Positions 6,135 through 9,462 of a stretch of 9,462 bases of DNA are shown one piece after another. Origin of the DNA: Ignavibacteriales bacterium (GTDB taxonomy: Bacteria > Bacteroidota > Ignavibacteria > Ignavibacteriales > Melioribacteraceae). The notes beneath the pieces are model-generated. The model was given only the letters and a program-made list of their open reading frames with translations. It made no database searches and was not told the DNA's origin. Where the stretch lies: assembly GCA_020059785.1 (NCBI GenBank), contig JAGVBL010000035.1:1-9462 (forward strand), in the 5' to 3' direction. The stretch's first letter is position 1; every line of letters begins with the position of its first letter. Position numbers and translations under genes: made by a program.

Positions 6135-7838
6135 ATGAAAAAGAAAGCATCTGCTGAAAGCAAAATTATAAAAGAACTTCCTTTTGAAGAAGCAGAGTAT
6201 TGTGTCTTCGATTTTGAAACTACCGGAACATCGGCAAGATCAGAAAAGGTTATTGAGATAGGAATTGCGAGAATTAGAAAGGGCAAAATTGTTGATACAT
6301 ATCAGTCCTATATTAACCCCGGCAGATACGTTCCTTATAATATTACCTTATTAACGGGAATTACAAACGAAGATGTAAAAGATGCACCTTATTTTGAAGA
6401 AGTAATTAATGATATAAAGTATTTCATTGGTAGTTCTGTACTGGTTGCTCATAATCTTAGTTTCGATTACTCGTTTTTGAAAAACGAATGTGAACAGGCA
6501 AGAATTGAATTGCCCGGCAATTCTGCTATCTGCACATTAAAAATTGCTAAGAGGATTTTTTCGCATCTCCCAAGTAGATCATTAGGCAATTTATCAAAGT
6601 CCTTAAAAATCCGGCACAGAAATATTCATCGTGGACTTGGCGATGCAACTGCAACAGCAAAAATACTACTGAAAATGTTCAAGATTTTGAGGGATGATTA
6701 TAGCATAGATACCATAAGCGATCTTATTCACTTCCAGAATATACCTTCAGGTGCACCGTTTAAGATGATTAAGAAAAAATTAGCCGATGATTATTCATCT
6801 GTTCCCGATGATCCGGGTATTTACTTTTTTAGAGACTCTAAAGGCGATGCTATTTACATAGGGAAAGCAAAATCTCTAAAGCAGAGAGTCAGTAATTATT
6901 TTACAAGTAATTCCCCCAGAAAAACAAAAAAGATCATTCAAAAGGCACAAAGGTTAGAATACTATGTAACAAATACCGAGCTTACCGCACTTCTTGCAGA
7001 AGCAGAATTGATTAAAAGTACTGATCCAAAGTATAACACATTATTAAAAAGGTATTCGAATAATTATTTTATAATGGTAAACAACTCTAAGAGTTTCCCG
7101 ACAATTGAAAGAGTAACTTCATTCGATTTTAATGGAAATGATTATTACGGACCATATCCAAACCGCGATACAACTTTAGCAATAAAGGAAATTATTGACA
7201 AAACTTTTGAAATACGTGAATGTAATGAACGGGAATTCTTGAAAGGGCGTAAATGTTATCTGGCAGATATTGAGAGATGCCTTGCACCATGTATCGATTC
7301 TTCTGTAAAGGATCAGTACCGGGAAGAATTATTAAAGGTACATAATTTCCTTAGTGGATTTAATCAATCTGCAGTTGATCGGTTACTCAATAAAATGAAA
7401 TTTCTTAGTGAGCATCAAAAATATGAGGAAGCCGCTCTCACAAGAGATCTGATCAACTCGGTTCTAAAACAACTGAATAAAGCTTCAATACTTTCTGAAC
7501 CGATTAATAAAGCTAATGTTCTTATAGAAGTATCCGGCGTTAAAGACAATGATTACCTGATTCTACTAGAAGGTAAAATGTTCATTAAAAATTATCTGAA
7601 TGATGAATCGAAAAACTTTGATGAAGCCATTGAGAATTATTTTAACGGCACAATCCAGATTTTTAAGGAGTTAACTGAAAAAGATCTTGAGAGATTAAAG
7701 ATTGCACTTTCCTGGCTTGCTAAGAATAAAAATAAAATAAAAGTACATTACTTGAAGAATTACAGTTCGATTGAAGAACTGGCAAAAGATTTTATTTTCA
7801 TAAACAGAGTAAAGAGAGAATATTTAGCGTTGGACTAA
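6135..7838 (+). CDS. DEDDh exonuclease fused to UvrC/Cho-like GIY-YIG nuclease
   Basis: This 567-residue protein joins two nuclease modules. Residues about 20-185 form a DnaQ/Pol III epsilon-type 3'-5' exonuclease with all DEDDh residues visible: Asp26 and Glu28 (FDFETTG), Asp111 (HNLSFDY), His165 and Asp170 (HRGLGDA). Residues about 223-305 form a GIY-YIG domain like the N-terminal half of UvrC: GIY 228-230, YIG 241-243, Arg251 and Glu289 (LLAEAELIK). Then come four cysteines, 363, 374, 382 and 386, spaced like the UvrC iron-sulfur cluster ligands, and a UVR-like helical motif (about 414-445, EEAALTRDLI). The last 120 or so residues are not recognised, and the RNase H-type second nuclease domain of true UvrC is missing. 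Such fusions, often named as DNA polymerase III epsilon subunits, are known in Actinobacteria and Bacteroidota. A Cho-like DNA-repair incision role with exonucleolytic trimming is inferred. No Shine-Dalgarno sequence precedes the ATG. The gene is alone in its orientation, and its stop is 4 nt from the convergent neighbour. Confidence 0.92.
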   Translation: MKKKASAESKIIKELPFEEAEYCVFDFETTGTSARSEKVIEIGIARIRKGKIVDTYQSYINPGRYVPYNITLLTGITNEDVKDAPYFEEVINDIKYFIGSSVLVAHNLSFDYSFLKNECEQARIELPGNSAICTLKIAKRIFSHLPSRSLGNLSKSLKIRHRNIHRGLGDATATAKILLKMFKILRDDYSIDTISDLIHFQNIPSGAPFKMIKKKLADDYSSVPDDPGIYFFRDSKGDAIYIGKAKSLKQRVSNYFTSNSPRKTKKIIQKAQRLEYYVTNTELTALLAEAELIKSTDPKYNTLLKRYSNNYFIMVNNSKSFPTIERVTSFDFNGNDYYGPYPNRDTTLAIKEIIDKTFEIRECNEREFLKGRKCYLADIERCLAPCIDSSVKDQYREELLKVHNFLSGFNQSAVDRLLNKMKFLSEHQKYEEAALTRDLINSVLKQLNKASILSEPINKANVLIEVSGVKDNDYLILLEGKMFIKNYLNDESKNFDEAIENYFNGTIQIFKELTEKDLERLKIALSWLAKNKNKIKVHYLKNYSSIEELAKDFIFINRVKREYLALD

Positions 7839-7842
7839 TGAA

Positions 7843-8133
7843 TTAAGTCCCGATGAATTTGAGAAGAAAAAATCGAATAATATACCCAGTTGCAAAAACT
7901 AGACTTAGATACAACAATATTGCTTTGAAAGACTCCGTAGTTAATATAATAGTAGATAAAAAACCACGCCAACCGCACTCTTTACATCTGTATAGTCTGT
8001 AGAAAGTAATCTTTTTTATAATCTGTTCTCTCATATTTTTAGCACGAGAATGATGAAGAACACCCACACCTTTGCATACAGGACAGCGGTTAAATTGAGG
8101 ATTGCGGTAAATAAAAATTCTTGGTGTTTTCAT
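7843..8133 (-). CDS. Small zinc-ribbon membrane protein, function unknown
   Basis: This 96-residue protein has two CxxC pairs, Cys17-Pro-Val-Cys20 and Cys50-Lys-Glu-Cys53, the second inside YRCKECGWRG, which together look like a four-cysteine zinc ribbon. The linker between them is basic (HHSRAKNMREQIIKK). After this comes one hydrophobic segment (about 70-91, FKAILLYLSLVFATGYIIRFFLL) long enough for a single membrane helix. I infer a cytoplasmic ribbon anchored at its C-terminus, following the positive residues before the helix. It follows the S41 protease by 32 nt on the same strand and is probably co-transcribed with it. An AAGGTGG stretch 7 nt before the ATG supports the start. Similar small proteins of the pattern CPxC...YRCxxCGxR are common and uncharacterised. 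I do not recognise a specific function. Confidence 0.8.
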   Translation of the reverse strand: MKTPRIFIYRNPQFNRCPVCKGVGVLHHSRAKNMREQIIKKITFYRLYRCKECGWRGFLSTIILTTESFKAILLYLSLVFATGYIIRFFLLKFIGT

Positions 8134-8140
8134 TTAAATA

Positions 8141-8147
8141 CCACCTT
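8141..8147 (-). promoter_or_regulatory. Shine-Dalgarno-like site for the zinc-ribbon gene
   Basis: On the minus strand AAGGTGG sits 7 nt before the ATG at 8133. It differs from the AGGAGG core at one base. It matters because most starts in this window have no visible Shine-Dalgarno sequence. Confidence 0.45.
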
Positions 8148-8165
8148 ACAATACAATGAGAAACC

Positions 8166-9462
8166 TTATAATGATTTTTTCAAAAACCCATTATAAATAT
8201 TAGAATTTGCCAATATGTTCATAGCTGTTTTAAACTGAGCATCACTTTTAAGCGATTCAACAATTCTTCCAATTCTTCCGTCGGTTCTTGCAGCTAATTC
8301 TTCTTTTATCGATGCAATTATATCCTCCCTGTACTTTTCCATCTCTCTGGAATGACTTTCATCAATTTGGGATTTCGATTTTTCAAGAAGTTCTAAAAAT
8401 GCACCGTTCAAATTTTCCTGAACTGCTGCGGTTTTTAATTGCTCAATTAATTTCTCTGCCGGAGAAGTAAATTCAAATTTTTGTTTTTTGATATAAGATT
8501 GAAATTCTTTTAGTAATTGTTCGGCGGAGAGTTTATTGAAATCCATATTAGTTCTGTCGTTATAAAAATAAGTGGCGAACCCAAAGAACATTCCATCAGC
8601 TAAAAGTCTTTGTACAAGAGTAGATTTGGATCTGTTTACAATGAAAGAATCCGGTTTAATACCTCCGGCAGAAAAAACTTTACGATTTAAATCAGTTCTA
8701 AATTCCCTTTCGTCATTTTTTTTATTCGATTCGAATACTTTATTTCTTTCAGAATAATTGATTTTCTGTATCGATCTGCCGCTTGGTGTAAAATACTTTG
8801 CAGTAGTAATTTTCAATGATGTATTATAAGAAAGCGGTATCAAAGTCTGAACCAATCCTTTACCAAATGAATTAGTTCCAATAATTACACCCCTATCGTG
8901 ATCCTGGATTGCACCGGCAACAATTTCCGATGCAGAAGCCGAGCCTTCATCAATTAACACAACCAATGGAATTTTTCCTGCTACCGGTTCTTCGGCAGCA
9001 TAGTATTTTTTAGTATCGAAAGAATCACGCCCTATAACTGACACTATTAACTGACCTTTTGCCAGGAATTTTTCACTTACATCTACAGCAGCATCTAATA
9101 AACCGCCCGGGTTTCCTCTTAAGTCTAATACAATCGATTCAACATTTCTTTTTTCTTTCAGTTCAATTAATGCTTTTTTAACTTCATCGCCGGCACTTCT
9201 TGAAAAACCACTCAGCTTAAGATATGCATTACCGCTATTCGATGGATAAAACCCATAATACGAAATATTCTTTACCTCAATCTCTTCTCGTATTAAATTG
9301 AATATGATTGGTTCTTCATTACCTTCACGAATGATTGTAATTTTAACAGCCGTCCCTGGATCTCCTTTCAACAATTCACTAAGGTTATCGTAATTATCTT
9401 TAGTTACTGTTGTTTCATCAATCTTGGTAATAATATCACCAATTCTTATTCCCTGTCTGTAG
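8166..9462 (-). CDS. S41 C-terminal processing peptidase (CtpA/Tsp type), 5'-truncated by window edge
   Basis: S41 proteases use a Ser/Lys dyad to cut unfolded or tagged proteins at their C-termini, normally in the periplasm. The frame stays open to the right edge, so the N-terminus, expected to hold a signal peptide, is missing; 431 residues are visible. The first 45 or so are the end of a PDZ domain (IRIGDIITKIDE, then LLKGDPGTAVKITI). The peptidase domain follows, with LDLRGNPGGLLD (112-123 of the visible part) and the catalytic block DEGSASASEIVAGAIQDH with Ser176, then SFGKGLVQ with Lys201 and Gln205; Ser and Lys are 25 residues apart, as in E. coli Tsp and Bacillus CtpB. About 190 residues after the core, ending in a charged helical region, are longer than in minimal CtpA proteins. 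The TTG at 9374 encodes a Leu within the PDZ domain and is not the start. It probably leads a transcript that includes the zinc-ribbon gene. The substrate is unknown. Confidence 0.95.
   Translation of the reverse strand, partial: YRQGIRIGDIITKIDETTVTKDNYDNLSELLKGDPGTAVKITIIREGNEEPIIFNLIREEIEVKNISYYGFYPSNSGNAYLKLSGFSRSAGDEVKKALIELKEKRNVESIVLDLRGNPGGLLDAAVDVSEKFLAKGQLIVSVIGRDSFDTKKYYAAEEPVAGKIPLVVLIDEGSASASEIVAGAIQDHDRGVIIGTNSFGKGLVQTLIPLSYNTSLKITTAKYFTPSGRSIQKINYSERNKVFESNKKNDEREFRTDLNRKVFSAGGIKPDSFIVNRSKSTLVQRLLADGMFFGFATYFYNDRTNMDFNKLSAEQLLKEFQSYIKKQKFEFTSPAEKLIEQLKTAAVQENLNGAFLELLEKSKSQIDESHSREMEKYREDIIASIKEELAARTDGRIGRIVESLKSDAQFKTAMNILANSNIYNGFLKKSL

Noticed and set aside
9372..9374. TTG as the start of the S41 protease
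   Set aside because: The frame continues upstream without a stop to 9461 and encodes more PDZ-like sequence (IRIGDIITKIDE), so this is an internal Leu codon.
1..9462. Mobile element, defence island, CRISPR array or novel multi-gene system
   Set aside because: No transposase, integrase, direct repeat array or RNA gene is visible, and nearly every base belongs to a recognisable housekeeping gene.

Overview
The window is a compact, AT-rich stretch of bacterial chromosome made almost entirely of core-metabolism and maintenance genes. I see no mobile element, CRISPR array, tRNA or rRNA gene. A bacillithiol ligase (BshC), weak or absent Shine-Dalgarno sequences before most genes, a TAnnTTTG-type promoter candidate, and an exonuclease/UvrC-like fusion protein together suggest the Bacteroidota/Chlorobiota/Ignavibacteriota group. 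An Ignavibacteria-like organism is my best guess, but this is inferred from protein style and is not proven.

Layout. At the left edge (1-1324, +) is bshC, cut at its 5' end by the window. It converges on, and overlaps by 4 nt, a six-gene minus-strand operon read from 6001 down to 1321: ymdB (metallophosphoesterase), folD (one-carbon folate enzyme), deoC (deoxyribose-phosphate aldolase with an unusual N-terminal extension), a 74-residue HicB-like orphan, trmH (tRNA Gm18 methyltransferase) and aroA (EPSP synthase). Junctions within the operon run from a 4-nt overlap to a 10-nt gap, so translational coupling is likely. The 133-nt divergent gap at 6002-6134 is the only real intergenic region. On its other side a 567-residue protein (+) fuses a DEDDh exonuclease to a UvrC/Cho-like GIY-YIG nuclease. 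This converges, 4 nt apart, on a two-gene minus-strand group: an S41 C-terminal processing protease (8166 to the right edge, 5' end missing) followed by a small zinc-ribbon membrane protein.

How the genes fit together. The operon mixes folate one-carbon metabolism, deoxynucleoside catabolism, RNA modification, aromatic amino-acid synthesis and a cyclic-nucleotide phosphodiesterase. This looks like a housekeeping operon and not a single pathway. I found no convincing undescribed multi-gene system. The points most worth checking are the DeoC N-terminal extension, which holds a Cys pair and a second copy of the enzyme's own GADRI phosphate-loop-like motif; the orphan HicB-like gene embedded in the operon; and the exonuclease/GIY-YIG fusion with an intact four-Cys cluster but no UvrC RNase H domain.
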